Shown here one piece after another: positions 52,966 through 62,095 of a stretch of 64,000 nt of DNA. Source of the DNA: Pedobacter miscanthi. GTDB lineage: Bacteria; Bacteroidota; Bacteroidia; Sphingobacteriales; Sphingobacteriaceae. The position numbers and the translations under genes are program-made. The stretch lies in contig NZ_QNQU01000008.1 in NCBI RefSeq assembly GCF_003315595.1, forward strand, positions 1-64,000, read 5' to 3'. The stretch's first letter is position 1; each line of letters starts with the position of its first letter. The notes beneath the pieces were generated by a model. That model saw only the letters and a program-made list of their open reading frames with translations. It did no database searches and was not told the origin of the DNA.

Positions 52966-53681
52966 AAATACTTATCAAGTGTTAATCCATAGGTAAGGTT
53001 CAGGTTTTCGCTTTGGGTAATGTTCAGTTTATTATAAGTAAGTGCCGTGGTGAGGCTGATCCATTTACGGAGTTTTAATCCTAGGGTAGTAGTGGATCGG
53101 ATAATATGGTCGCCTTTTCTGCTAAACGAATTTTGCAGGAAATGGTTGCCATCAATCGTTATCAGTTCTTTTATCGCAAAGTGATACTGTAATCTTAATG
53201 AATTTCGATAAGTATGGTAACTATCGCCAACAATTAAACTACTTTGATCAAATAATACCCCATCACTAAGGTTTATGTATGCATTTGGTTTATCCAGTAT
53301 GCTGTAAGCAACACCACCGCCGGCAAGCAATTGATTTTTCAGCTTTAACGAATAGCTGGTATTATAATTTACCAGGCCCCAATAATAGAAGTGCGGAAAG
53401 GTTTTATAAAGATTGAAATTTAAGGTGGTAGAAAAATCATTATTGGTTAAGCTGTTATTCTGTTTACCGTAAAGCCAAGCAGAAGTAGAATTCAGCACAA
53501 AACTTTCCTTTTTCATCCCAAAATTTAATGCATTGTTTAATAAATAAGCGCGGTCTTCGTTGGTACGGTTAATTGAGCCTGTTGAAGAAAGCAGTACATG
53601 GTAATTGGTGCTATCGGTATACTGGGCAAAGGATTGGAAATAACACAATAACAGAAAAATCGGAAACACGAAAAACTTCAT
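52962..53681 (-). CDS. DUF481 outer-membrane-like protein
   Basis: 239 residues. Signal peptide MKFFVFPIFLLLCYFQSFAQ, then an alternating-hydrophobic beta-rich sequence of the DUF481 group: FHYYWGLVNYNTSYSLKLKN, GGVAYSILDKPNAYINLSDG, and a C-terminal aromatic ending (LTLDKYF) usual for outer-membrane beta-barrels. Function unknown; possibly related to porin/salt-induced proteins. The gene meets the truncated Crp/Fnr fragment at its 3' end. Confidence 0.78.
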   Translation of the reverse strand: MKFFVFPIFLLLCYFQSFAQYTDSTNYHVLLSSTGSINRTNEDRAYLLNNALNFGMKKESFVLNSTSAWLYGKQNNSLTNNDFSTTLNFNLYKTFPHFYYWGLVNYNTSYSLKLKNQLLAGGGVAYSILDKPNAYINLSDGVLFDQSSLIVGDSYHTYRNSLRLQYHFAIKELITIDGNHFLQNSFSRKGDHIIRSTTTLGLKLRKWISLTTALTYNKLNITQSENLNLTYGLTLDKYF

Positions 53682-53723
53682 AAGTAACTTAACAGTTGTT
53701 TCTAAAAAAATGTTTAGCTGGCT

Positions 53724-53975
53724 TTAATTCTGCTCGTACCATTTTGGCACCGGGATATATTCTTCATTCCAGGTTACTTCGTTATTTTCATTTTTATAGC
53801 CTGCCGAAATCAGCTCGATACGTGGTTCTTCTTCCACAAGCTCCTTTTTAAACTGGTAAGCGTCTACCGCTAAATGCTGGTACAGTTTATCCTGTTCTGT
53901 TTTACTGGCTGCTAGCAGAATCAAAGCATTTTCGCCCGTTTTAAGCTGATGGATGAATGTTCCTTTTATTCTCAT
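53724..53975 (-). CDS. hypothetical protein, 83 aa
   Basis: Starts MRIKGTFIHQLKTGENALIL; charged, beta/alpha mix, with conserved-looking RIELISAGYKNENNEVT and a C-terminal PVPKWYEQN. No signal peptide or known domain. On the same strand as DUF481 (42 bp downstream of this stop). Composition is protein-like. Confidence 0.6.
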   Translation of the reverse strand: MRIKGTFIHQLKTGENALILLAASKTEQDKLYQHLAVDAYQFKKELVEEEPRIELISAGYKNENNEVTWNEEYIPVPKWYEQN

Positions 53976-54102
53976 GGATTATTTAACATCAATACAATAA
54001 AAACAAGGATATGTTTTATTCATTTTCAGGCCATGGAGATAAAATCATACAAAAAAAGCCTGCAAGCTTTATCCTGCAGGCTGGCTGATTCATATAGGCA
54101 GA

Positions 54103-55452
54103 TTAATTCAAGGTTAATTCAATCACCGGGATTTCGAAATCCGGTTTTTTCTTAGGGAGTTTTAAAACGAGGTTATTGCCGGTTGATTTTTCGGTATCAA
54201 TCTGTACTTCCGAATTATCATGTAAAAACTGGGCGTATTTTGTTTTGTCTTTATAGCCTTCTAAAGTAATCGAGCCGGTATTTGGATATTCGAACAGGTG
54301 TACATATAGTTTTTTTGCATCCTGATTATAAGTGAGCCTGATGTTTTCAGCTGTTTTAAATTCGGCTGGCGCAAAAGTACAGTGGTAAATGGATTTTGAA
54401 TTGGCATGCATCCAGAGCGCTAAACTATCTAAAGCAGTATTGGCACGGTTATCAAATTCGCCACGTGCTGTAGGACCAACATTTAACAACAAGTTACCAC
54501 CATTGGCTACTGAGGTGATCAGTAAATCCAATAATTTTCTGTTCGTTTTCCAGGTGTTTTCATCACGGTGGTAGCCCCACGATCCCGAGAAGGTTTGGCA
54601 GGTTTCCCATACTTTTCCACGATATTTTTCGAGTTCTTTCGGGCCCACCTGTTCAGGGGTTTCAAAATCGGTACCATCTTCGTAATCGTTTAAATCGAGG
54701 CGGTTATCTACGATAATGCCGGGCTGTAGTTTTCTGATCTGTTTTAGCAATTCTACTGATCCCCAATCATCACGGCCTTTACCATGCTTGCCAGGGTAAG
54801 AAAAATCGGCCCAGAGGATATCTATTTTGCCGTATTTGGTAAGCAGTTCTGTAACCTGGTTGTACAGGTATTTGTGGTATTTGGCCATATCCCTGTTATT
54901 ATTGAGCGCTGCATAAGCTTCGTCTGTTTCAGGTTGGGGTCTTAATGGGTGGTATTTATCGACAGGAAAATCAGGATGATGCCAATCAATCAGCGAATAA
55001 TAAAACCCAACTTTTATGCCTTCGGCACGAAAAGCATCTAAAAATTCTTTTACCAGATCTCTTTTGGCCTGCGTGTTGGTGGCTTTGTAATCGGTGTATT
55101 TACTATCAAATAAGGTAAAACCTTCGTGGTGTTTGGTGGTTAATACTGCATATTTCATTCCTGCATCTTTGGCTTCCTTTGCCCATTTTTTAGGGTCGAA
55201 AAGATCAGGATTAAACTGATCGAAATATTTCTGGTAATTTTCGTTGGTAATGCGTTCTGCATTTCTTACCCATTCGTGGCGGGCAGGTAAAGCATATAGC
55301 CCCCAGTGGATAAACATCCCGAAACGGGCATTCGTCCACCATTCCATGCGTTTTGTTTTTTGTGCGGTAGTTTCATTACCAAGCCGTTTCTGTGCAAAAC
55401 CGGGTAAAGTTAAATTCAGTATCAGCAGGGCCGATAAAATTAGTTTTCTCAT
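54103..55452 (-). CDS. alpha-L-fucosidase, GH29
   Basis: 449 residues with a signal peptide (MRKLILSALLILNLTLPGFAQ). GH29 retaining fucosidase: ARFGMFIHWGLYALPARHEW, AVLTTKHHEGFTLFDSKYTD, and the nucleophile region IDILWADFSYPGKHG, plus NGGNLLLNVGPTARGEF near the end of the barrel. A C-terminal beta-sandwich (about 340-449) follows. Releases alpha-L-fucose from glycans in the periplasm or at the surface; GH29 has two subgroups with different aglycone range, not decidable here. Monocistronic, not linked to a Sus pair. Confidence 0.92.
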   Translation of the reverse strand: MRKLILSALLILNLTLPGFAQKRLGNETTAQKTKRMEWWTNARFGMFIHWGLYALPARHEWVRNAERITNENYQKYFDQFNPDLFDPKKWAKEAKDAGMKYAVLTTKHHEGFTLFDSKYTDYKATNTQAKRDLVKEFLDAFRAEGIKVGFYYSLIDWHHPDFPVDKYHPLRPQPETDEAYAALNNNRDMAKYHKYLYNQVTELLTKYGKIDILWADFSYPGKHGKGRDDWGSVELLKQIRKLQPGIIVDNRLDLNDYEDGTDFETPEQVGPKELEKYRGKVWETCQTFSGSWGYHRDENTWKTNRKLLDLLITSVANGGNLLLNVGPTARGEFDNRANTALDSLALWMHANSKSIYHCTFAPAEFKTAENIRLTYNQDAKKLYVHLFEYPNTGSITLEGYKDKTKYAQFLHDNSEVQIDTEKSTGNNLVLKLPKKKPDFEIPVIELTLN

Positions 55453-55639
55453 TTGTGGTTATTTTGGTTAGGATAAGGTGCTAATTTAGTGAGCTATGCG
55501 CTTCTAAAATGTTGGGATATAAGCAAAATATTAAGTTAAATTGGTTTTATAAGTTGCCGGCGATATCGGGTGATAAAAACTTTGCAGTTAAAATTTTTGT
55601 TTAGTAAACAACAAAAAATAAACGGATAAAGCCATTAAG

Positions 55640-56491
55640 ATGAAAACTCAAAAGACACCAGCTAAACAGAACCGGCAACCTGGGATTGAAGCCAAAATGA
55701 ATCCTAAACCCGAAGTGATCAAAGCAGATTATAAAGGTGCAGGAAAATTAAACGATAAAGTGGCGCTGATCACTGGCGGAGATAGCGGAATCGGGCGTTC
55801 GGTAGCGGTGCATTTTGCAAGGGAAGGCGCGGATGTAGCCATTGTTTACTTTGATGAAGATATTGATGCTAAAGAAACCCAAAAAATGGTTGAGGCAGAA
55901 GGTAAAAAGTGTTTGCTAATTAAAGGCGATGTAAAAAAGCCCGCATTCTGCAAGAAGGCAGTAGAATCTACCCTTAAAAAATTCGGAAAGATTAATATTT
56001 TGGTTAACAATGCCGGAATGCAGGTGCCACAGAAAGACCCCAAGAAAATTGATGATAAACAGCTGGAAGATACTTTTCGTACCAATATATTCGGTTATTT
56101 CTATTTTGCGCACGAGGTACTGGAGCATTTTAGCGCCGGCGACACCATCATCAATACCACTTCGGTAACGGCTTACCGTTCGTCGCCGAACCTGATCGAT
56201 TATTCATCAACTAAGGGCGCAATCACTTCTTTTACACGCTCGCTGGCCACCAACCTTGCCAAAACCGGTATCCGTGTAAATGCGGTAGCACCGGGACCGG
56301 TATGGACACCCTTAATCGTATCTACATTTGATGAAAAGAAAATTAAATCATTCGGGTCTGAAACAGCAATGGAAAGGGCAGGGCAACCTTCTGAATTAGG
56401 TCCGGCTTATGTTTTCCTCGCTTCTGATGACGCTTCTTTTATTACCGGGCAGGTGATGCATGTAAACGGTGGGGAAGTGGTAAACGGTTAA
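55640..56491 (+). CDS. SDR-family oxidoreductase (general stress protein 39-like)
   Basis: 283 residues. An N-terminal lysine-rich extension (about 1-38) precedes the Rossmann core: TGGDSGIGRSVAVHFAREG (NAD(P)-binding), NNAGMQVP, catalytic Ser in INTTSV, YSSTKGA (Tyr-x3-Lys) and PGPVWTPL. Classical SDR of the GSP39/YdaD type, linked by family knowledge to stress response. Followed by the ion channel gene after 28 bp, so co-transcription is probable. Confidence 0.9.
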   Translation: MKTQKTPAKQNRQPGIEAKMNPKPEVIKADYKGAGKLNDKVALITGGDSGIGRSVAVHFAREGADVAIVYFDEDIDAKETQKMVEAEGKKCLLIKGDVKKPAFCKKAVESTLKKFGKINILVNNAGMQVPQKDPKKIDDKQLEDTFRTNIFGYFYFAHEVLEHFSAGDTIINTTSVTAYRSSPNLIDYSSTKGAITSFTRSLATNLAKTGIRVNAVAPGPVWTPLIVSTFDEKKIKSFGSETAMERAGQPSELGPAYVFLASDDASFITGQVMHVNGGEVVNG

Positions 56492-56519
56492 TCCTTATCT
56501 TTAACCTAAATATAACGCA

Positions 56520-57344
56520 ATGGAATCAGATCAACCAAAAGACTGGCGGTTTAAACTGCACGAGGTAATTTACGAATCGAATACCCCGGCAGGTAAAGCT
56601 TTTGATGTTGGCCTGTTGATCGCCATTTTTTCGAGTATTATTGTGGTAATGCTCGATAGTGTACAGAGTATTCATTTAAAATATGGCAAACTGTTCAATA
56701 TTACCGAATGGATTTTTGCAGCGCTTTTTACTATAGAATATATCTTGCGGTTAGTCAGTATCCGGAAACCAATCAAATATGTATTCAGTCCGCTGGGAAT
56801 TATTGACTTGGTGGCTTTACTGCCATCATATTTAAGCATATTTTTTATCGGTGCACAATCTTTATTGGTTTTCAGGGCTTTAAGATTGCTCCGGGTTTTC
56901 AGGATTTTTAAGCTCGGACATTTTTTAACGGAAATCAATTTTTTAACCACAGCCTTAAAAAACAGTGTCCGTAAAATCAGCATATTCCTGTTAACGGTTT
57001 TAACCATTACGGTAATTCTTGGTTCTGTAATGTACCTGGTAGAAAAACGTGAAAATGGATTTTCGAACATACCCGAAAGCATTTACTGGGCCATTGTAAC
57101 CATTACAACCGTTGGTTATGGCGATATCTCGCCCATTACGCCACTGGGTAAATTTGTGGCTTCGGTGGTAATGCTGATCGGTTATGCCATTATTGCCGTT
57201 CCTACCGGGATTATTACCCATGATATTGCACTTGCAGCCAGGCAGAAAAAGGAACTACCCGAATCGTGCCCTAGCTGCAGCAGGGAAGGGCATGATAGTG
57301 ATGCTTTATTCTGTAAATATTGCGGATCATCATTATTTAGATAA
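56520..57344 (+). CDS. voltage-gated-type potassium channel with C-terminal zinc ribbon
   Basis: 274 residues: six membrane segments, S4 with spaced Arg (FRALRLLRVFRIFK), the pore helix and selectivity filter ITTVGYGDISP (near 196), and S6 ending AIIAVPTGI. This is the Kv-like one-protein tetramer architecture, with the filter TVGYGD of K+ selectivity. The C-terminus is unusual: CPSC-x13-CKYC with LFR end, a zinc-ribbon after the S6 helix in place of an RCK or cyclic-nucleotide domain. It may sense metal or redox state or help assembly, by inference. Confidence 0.88.
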   Translation: MESDQPKDWRFKLHEVIYESNTPAGKAFDVGLLIAIFSSIIVVMLDSVQSIHLKYGKLFNITEWIFAALFTIEYILRLVSIRKPIKYVFSPLGIIDLVALLPSYLSIFFIGAQSLLVFRALRLLRVFRIFKLGHFLTEINFLTTALKNSVRKISIFLLTVLTITVILGSVMYLVEKRENGFSNIPESIYWAIVTITTVGYGDISPITPLGKFVASVVMLIGYAIIAVPTGIITHDIALAARQKKELPESCPSCSREGHDSDALFCKYCGSSLFR

Positions 57345-57347
57345 AAA

Positions 57348-57378
57348 AAATGCCAGACTGTTGATCAATCTGGCATTT
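57348..57378. terminator. bidirectional terminator hairpin
   Basis: AAATGCCAGA (57348-57357) pairs with TCTGGCATTT (57369-57378); A-run before, T-rich after. Between the channel gene and the convergent acidic-protein gene. Confidence 0.85.
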
Positions 57379-57397
57379 ATCTTTAAAAGATAAAGTG

Positions 57398-57706
57398 TTA
57401 AAGCATTTCGCTATCATCTTCATCATAAGCGTTTGGATCGTTATCCAGTTCCTCAATGTCCGATTCATTGTAATCATCGGTTTCCTCCCCTTCATCATCC
57501 TCCTCGTCATCAGGTCCATCAATTTCTTCATTTAACTGAGTTCCTTCTCCATCGGCAAATGGCACTTCATCTTCAGTGTATGTTGCATCCTCTTCAGGTT
57601 CGGGAGCAGCATGGCCTTCAGCGGCATTTCCCTGCGAACGGTTAATCTGAAACTGTTCGATATTTTGAATTTCTTCTTCCGGTTGATTATTTTCTTGATT
57701 TTCCAT
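57398..57706 (-). CDS. very acidic low-complexity protein
   Basis: 102 residues of which more than a third are Asp or Glu: PEPEEDATYTEDEVPFADGE, DGPDDEEDDEGEETDDYN, DNDPNAYDEDDSEML. No signal peptide, no hydrophobic core; it should be intrinsically disordered. Such proteins are common near the 3' ends of Bacteroidota operons with no assigned role; binding basic proteins or Ca2+ is possible. Good codon composition for the genome and a start codon with MENQENNQPEEE. Confidence 0.65.
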   Translation of the reverse strand: MENQENNQPEEEIQNIEQFQINRSQGNAAEGHAAPEPEEDATYTEDEVPFADGEGTQLNEEIDGPDDEEDDEGEETDDYNESDIEELDNDPNAYDEDDSEML

Positions 57707-57892
57707 GGTATGTTCTTTTATAATAGAACAGGTTGCGGAAGGATTAAGTTTAGTGAAAGTTTAAAATGTTAACCCCTTAATGTTGTAAAAGTATTATTTA
57801 ATAAAATTGTTGCCATTTCAGGAACTTTTTTAACTTTAAATAACTAAAACGATTTATGTAATTCGTTGAACACACAAAAAACCTAATCAAGT

Positions 57893-59842
57893 ATGAAAAA
57901 ACCATTATCACTCTTCATTTTATTGCTCTTGTGTACAGCAAAGCTCTTCAGTGCACCGATTGAACTGTCGTCGCCCGACAAACGCATAAAAGTATCCGTA
58001 AACGTTAACGACAGGATCAGTTATTCACTTACCTTTAACGGCGATCCTTTTTTAACCAATTCTTATCTTCAGCTAAATTTAGATCAGGCTCAGCTTGGGG
58101 CCAATGCCAAACTGATCAAAAAAACATTTTCCACAGTCAATAGCAGCTCAAATCCCGTAATTCCGCTTAAAAACAGCACAGTGGTAAATCATTATAACCT
58201 CCTAAAACTCGATTTTAAAGGCGATTTCAGTGTAGAATTTCGCGCATATAATGATGGGATTGCCTACCGTTTCATTACCAATAAAAAAGATTCTGTTATC
58301 GTAAACAGCGAAGATGTTCATATTAATTTCAATGATGATGTTAAAACGGCCTATCTCGAAACCGGTGGTTTTAAAACCTCTTACGAAATTCTTTACCGCC
58401 AGAACGAACTTGGTAAGGTTGATAAGAATAAAATGAGTGTATTGCCGATTTTATTTAATACAGGCAAGTACAAAGCTTTATTATCCGAAGCTGATCTTTA
58501 TGATTATCCCTGTTTGTTTGTAAAAGCAATTGATAATAAAGCTATAGATGCTGTTTTCCCGAAAGTGCCCTTGGTTTTTGGAGAAGATGGCGACAGGAGC
58601 AAGAAAATTTTAAAGGAAGCCGGTTATATTGCCAAAACAACGGGGAAAAGATCATTTCCATGGCGTTTTTTGGTAATTACTGATAAAGATACCCAATTGG
58701 CGGCCAACCAGATGGTGTATAAATTAAGCACGCCCAACCAGTTGCAGGATACCAAATGGATAAAACCAGGTCAGGTTACCTGGGAATGGTGGCACAATGC
58801 CTATGTTTATGGTGTTGATTTTAAATCTGGCTACAACCAGGATACCTATAAATATTATATCGATTTTGCTTCAAAATTTGGTATTCCTTACATCATTATG
58901 GACGAAGGCTGGGCTAAAACCACCTTAAATCCTTTCGAACCTAATCCTACCATTAACCTGCAGGAGCTGATTGCTTATGGCAAGCAGAAAAATGTAAAGA
59001 TTGTGCTGTGGTTTACGTGGCTGGCAGTTGAAAACAACTTCAACATTTTCGAAACACTCGAAAAATGGGGCATTGCAGGGGTAAAAATCGATTTTATGGA
59101 CAGGAGCGACCAGTGGATGGTGAACTATTATACCCGCGTAGCAAAAGAAGCTGCAAAACACCATATTTTAGTCGATTTTCATGGTGCATTTAAACCTGCC
59201 GGATTAGAGGTTGCATACCCGAATGTACTGTCGTACGAAGGGGTAATCGGGATGGAACAGAATATCGGGGGCGGATTGGCTACCCCGAATAACAACTTAT
59301 TTTTGCCTTTTCTCCGTAATGCGGTAGGGCCGATGGATTATACGCCCGGGGCGATGCGCTCGGCACACAAACAGGATTACAAACCAAGCTGGGTAAATAC
59401 CATGAGCATTGGTACAAGGGCACATCAACTGGCGATGTACATCGTGTTCGAAAGTGGTTTTCAGATGCTGGCCGATAATCCGTTCAATTATTTACGCGAA
59501 CCCGAAACTACTTCATTCATTACAAATGTTCCCGTAACCTGGGATGAAACCAGAATTTTGGAGGCAAGCGTAGGCGAATACATTGTTACCGCTAAACGCA
59601 AAGGCGAAAAATGGTATATCGGCGCAATGGGTAATGATCAAAAACACGACCTTAAAATTGAAGCCGGTTTCTTAAAAGCAAATACCAATTATCAGATAAC
59701 CTTGATCAAAGATGGTATTAATGCTGATTTTCAGGCTATGGATTTTAAACGCATTGTAAAACCAATTAAAGCTGGCGAAACCATCGATATCAATATGGTA
59801 AAAGACGGTGGTTTTGTTGCAGTAATTGAACAGGTTAAATAA
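57893..59842 (+). CDS. GH97 family glycoside hydrolase
   Basis: 649 residues with a signal peptide (MKKPLSLFILLLLCTAKLFS). Three-part GH97 layout: beta-sandwich N-domain (about 24-270), a (beta/alpha)8 catalytic barrel with FGIPYIIMDEGWAK and VLWFTWLAVENNF and VKIDFMDRSDQWM, and a C-terminal beta-sandwich with VAVIEQ end. GH97 has inverting alpha-glucosidases (SusB type) and retaining alpha-galactosidases; the Asp in VKIDFMDR is where the retaining enzymes have a nucleophile. It is not adjacent to a Sus pair. Monocistronic with a terminator after it. Confidence 0.9.
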   Translation: MKKPLSLFILLLLCTAKLFSAPIELSSPDKRIKVSVNVNDRISYSLTFNGDPFLTNSYLQLNLDQAQLGANAKLIKKTFSTVNSSSNPVIPLKNSTVVNHYNLLKLDFKGDFSVEFRAYNDGIAYRFITNKKDSVIVNSEDVHINFNDDVKTAYLETGGFKTSYEILYRQNELGKVDKNKMSVLPILFNTGKYKALLSEADLYDYPCLFVKAIDNKAIDAVFPKVPLVFGEDGDRSKKILKEAGYIAKTTGKRSFPWRFLVITDKDTQLAANQMVYKLSTPNQLQDTKWIKPGQVTWEWWHNAYVYGVDFKSGYNQDTYKYYIDFASKFGIPYIIMDEGWAKTTLNPFEPNPTINLQELIAYGKQKNVKIVLWFTWLAVENNFNIFETLEKWGIAGVKIDFMDRSDQWMVNYYTRVAKEAAKHHILVDFHGAFKPAGLEVAYPNVLSYEGVIGMEQNIGGGLATPNNNLFLPFLRNAVGPMDYTPGAMRSAHKQDYKPSWVNTMSIGTRAHQLAMYIVFESGFQMLADNPFNYLREPETTSFITNVPVTWDETRILEASVGEYIVTAKRKGEKWYIGAMGNDQKHDLKIEAGFLKANTNYQITLIKDGINADFQAMDFKRIVKPIKAGETIDINMVKDGGFVAVIEQVK

Positions 59843-59926
59843 AAGTTGAAAGGTGGAAGGTTTAAGGTAGAAAGGTAGAGGGTGAAGATCATTCAGTAAC
59901 TCATTTTATAATGGAAATATAGTTTT

Positions 59927-59963
59927 AAAAGGGAGCATCGTAACAGGATCAGCTCCCTTTTTT
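59927..59963 (+). terminator. terminator of the GH97 gene
   Basis: AAAAGGGAGC (59927-59936) pairs with GCTCCCTTTT (59952-59961) with a 15-nt loop, then a T-run. About 85 bp after the GH97 stop codon. Confidence 0.85.
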
Positions 59964-59971
59964 CGTTTAAA

Positions 59972-60050
59972 AGCATAGCTGCTATGCTAAAGGATAGCGC
60001 TATCCTTTGGTATAGTAATAGCTTTTTGATACTTCGTATCTATAATTTTG
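59972..60050 (+). promoter_or_regulatory. stacked palindromes and minus-7 element before the azoreductase
   Basis: Three palindromes in series: AGCATAGC-T-GCTATGCT (59972-59988), a perfect 20-bp palindrome with half AAAGGATAGC (59989-60008), and GATAC-TTC-GTATC (60028-60040), followed by TAATTTTG at 60043-60050, an exact TANNTTTG minus-7 match 25 bp before the ATG. The two longer palindromes share the core GATAGC/CATAGC. Operators for a quinone- or thiol-responsive repressor (HxlR/MarR/TetR type) would fit. Confidence 0.55.
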
Positions 60051-60074
60051 CCATGCACAAAAAGGCAAAAAAAA

Positions 60075-60671
60075 ATGAAAATATTACATCTTATATCAAG
60101 CCCAAGGGGCGGAGCATCTTTCAGTATTAAACTGGGAAATGCCATAGTAGAAAAATTACAGGCTGCAAATCCTGATAGTACTTTAACTACACGTAATTTA
60201 GCCGAATCGCCATTCCCGCATTTAGAGGAAGTTCACATTAATTCTTTCTTTACACCGAAAGAAAACCATACTCCAGAATTTGCAGAAGCCATAAAACATT
60301 CGGACGAGGCGATTGCGCAACTTAAAGATGCGGATGTACTGGTAATCGGCGTGCCGTTGTATAACTTTGGTATTCCGTCAACTTTAAAATCATGGATCGA
60401 TCACATTGCACGCGCCGGCCAGACTTTCAGTTATTCTGAAAACGGTCCGCAAGGTCTGGTTAAAAACAAAAAGCTGTATTTGGCCATTTCATCTGGTGGT
60501 GTATATTCGGATGGACCAATGAAAGCTTATGATTTTACCGAATCTTATCTAAGATCTGTACTGGGTTTTCTGGGTATGACCGATGTTACCGTTTACAGGG
60601 CAGAAGGTTTAAGTGTGCCGGATCTTAAAGAAGTGGCGCTGGAAAAAGCGATCGAAAGTATAGCACTTTAA
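60075..60671 (+). CDS. azoR: FMN-dependent NADH-azoreductase
   Basis: 198 residues from the ATG at 60075 (a frame from 60048 adds a nine-residue lysine-rich leader). Flavodoxin-like fold: LHLISSPRGGASFSIKLG (FMN phosphate loop), VLVIGVPLYNFGIPSTLKSW, ISSGGVYSDG and LGFLGMTDVTVYRAEGL. Two-electron reduction of quinones and azo compounds with NADH protects cells against redox cyclers. Monocistronic under the palindromic control region at 59972-60050. Confidence 0.9.
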   Translation: MKILHLISSPRGGASFSIKLGNAIVEKLQAANPDSTLTTRNLAESPFPHLEEVHINSFFTPKENHTPEFAEAIKHSDEAIAQLKDADVLVIGVPLYNFGIPSTLKSWIDHIARAGQTFSYSENGPQGLVKNKKLYLAISSGGVYSDGPMKAYDFTESYLRSVLGFLGMTDVTVYRAEGLSVPDLKEVALEKAIESIAL

Positions 60672-60692
60672 CCTTATTAGTTCATCACACGA

Positions 60693-60795
60693 GGTCGTCA
60701 TTTCGAGCGGAGCGCAGCGTAGTCGGGAAATCTAATAGATCTCTCCCTGGCCACACAAAAGGCCGTTTCACTTTGCTTCAGCCGAATTGACGACC
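60693..60795. repeat. GTCATTTCGAGC hairpin repeat, single copy
   Basis: Perfect outer arms GGTCGTCA and TGACGACC, then the internal TTTCGAGCGGAGCGCAGC part and a degenerate centre (AATCTAATAGATCTCTCC). Between azoR and the convergent receiver gene. Confidence 0.85.
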
Positions 60796-60828
60796 TATTA
60801 TAATTTATATTATTGACTTTGGACTAAA

Positions 60829-61191
60829 TTAAGCTGCCAAATATTTTTCTACTCTGCTTGCAAAGTCATTCAGGTCAAAGGGTTTATTGATAAAATCCTC
60901 TGCGTCACATTTCGCCTTAACTGCATTCAAATGATTGTTCGCCGACATCATCATTACCGGGATATCGTGCGTTTTAATGTTTCGTTTTAAGCTATTACAG
61001 ATATCCAGTCCGTTCCCGTCAGGTAACATAATGTCTAAAATTACCATATCTGGTATGTGTTTATTCATCTGAAGCCAGAAATCGTTGGTATTGGGACAGG
61101 TTCTTACTTCATAAAGTTCCTCAATCAATAGGAATTCGATAATTTCTCTGATATTCGGATTATCTTCTACCACATAGATGCACTTTTTCAT
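60829..61191 (-). CDS. stand-alone response regulator receiver
   Basis: 120 residues, receiver only: KKCIYVVEDNPNIREI (acidic pair), MVILDIMLPDGNG (phospho-Asp), PVMMMSANNH and FINKPFDLNDF (Lys). No DNA-binding domain. No kinase gene is adjacent, so the partner must be elsewhere. The stop codon is followed at once by TTTAGTCC, the GACTAAA-type unit. Shuttle or scaffold role by inference. Confidence 0.9.
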   Translation of the reverse strand: MKKCIYVVEDNPNIREIIEFLLIEELYEVRTCPNTNDFWLQMNKHIPDMVILDIMLPDGNGLDICNSLKRNIKTHDIPVMMMSANNHLNAVKAKCDAEDFINKPFDLNDFASRVEKYLAA

Positions 61192-61474
61192 AAGCTCTAT
61201 TTTTATTATATCAATAACTCATCTCGTTATCAGATGTTTACGGGAGTTATGCACAATACTAAAGTTATTAACCTTTATGGAGCCCTATCTATCATTATTA
61301 ATTTCTAATTTTTACTAAAAAAAGTATATTAATAGTTTTGAATACTAATATTTTTAGTATATTTGTTTTGATGATAATGATATGTTAAGTGATAACAAGA
61401 GGATAAATTGGCATATTGAATTGATTATTTTAAACAAAAGGCTTTATGCCAGGTTTGTTGGTTAATATTTTTTT

Positions 61475-61789
61475 ATGACTGTTACTGTTTTACCGATATT
61501 TGAAACCGATTTCAGGCCGGATGCTTCATTGGGCAAAATTATGAATGAAAGATTGAGGATTGCTGCGGCAGATCTGCAGGATATTCATTTACAGCATTTA
61601 AATGCCATTGGGCAGCGGAGCGATGATGTGGTGGTTTATGTAAGTTATAACCCAAAATATAAAATCAGGTGGCGCGTGGTTAACGATGTTCCGGAAGAAG
61701 TAGAAGATTTTGTAACACAGATTTGCGGCAATTTAGGTTACCTCCAATGGAAAACCGCTGCGATTAATGTTTTTAAAGGGATTGAGTAG
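61475..61789 (+). CDS. hypothetical protein, 104 aa
   Basis: Starts MTVTVLPIFETDFRPDASLG; then LRIAAADLQDIHLQHLNAIG, VVVYVSYNPKYKIRWRVVND and VEDFVTQICGNLGYLQWKTA. A compact alpha/beta protein without signal or membrane parts; Tyr/Trp-rich middle. No named domain recognised. Monocistronic, in an AT-rich stretch (61200-61470 has no other feature). Confidence 0.7.
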   Translation: MTVTVLPIFETDFRPDASLGKIMNERLRIAAADLQDIHLQHLNAIGQRSDDVVVYVSYNPKYKIRWRVVNDVPEEVEDFVTQICGNLGYLQWKTAAINVFKGIE

Positions 61790-61911
61790 TTAATTTGCAA
61801 AGCCCTCTTTGTTCACGATAGCTCAATTCATACCTTCATTTGAGTTTGAATTTATTGCATAAAGATCAATTTTACTAACGGAGTATTTAATAAGTACACT
61901 CTTAATAAATA

Positions 61912-62004
61912 CCGTCATTTCGAGCGGAGTGCAACGCAGTCGAGAAATCTGCCTCGAGATAGATCTCTCTCCCGAATATTCGGGACGTTTCGGTCGAGAT
62001 GACG
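61912..62004. repeat. GTCATTTCGAGC hairpin repeat, single copy
   Basis: CGTCATTTCGAGCGG at the left and CGGTCGAGATGACG at the right with GAAATCTGCCTCGAGATAGA in the middle. It fills the gap between the hypothetical protein and the convergent mnmA gene. Confidence 0.85.
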
Positions 62005-62095
62005 AGTTTCATGGAACTATTATTAAGATGCTGATTCCAATGTTAAAATCAGAACAACATGATGATTGCTATTTAAGTTGTAGATAGATAGTTTT

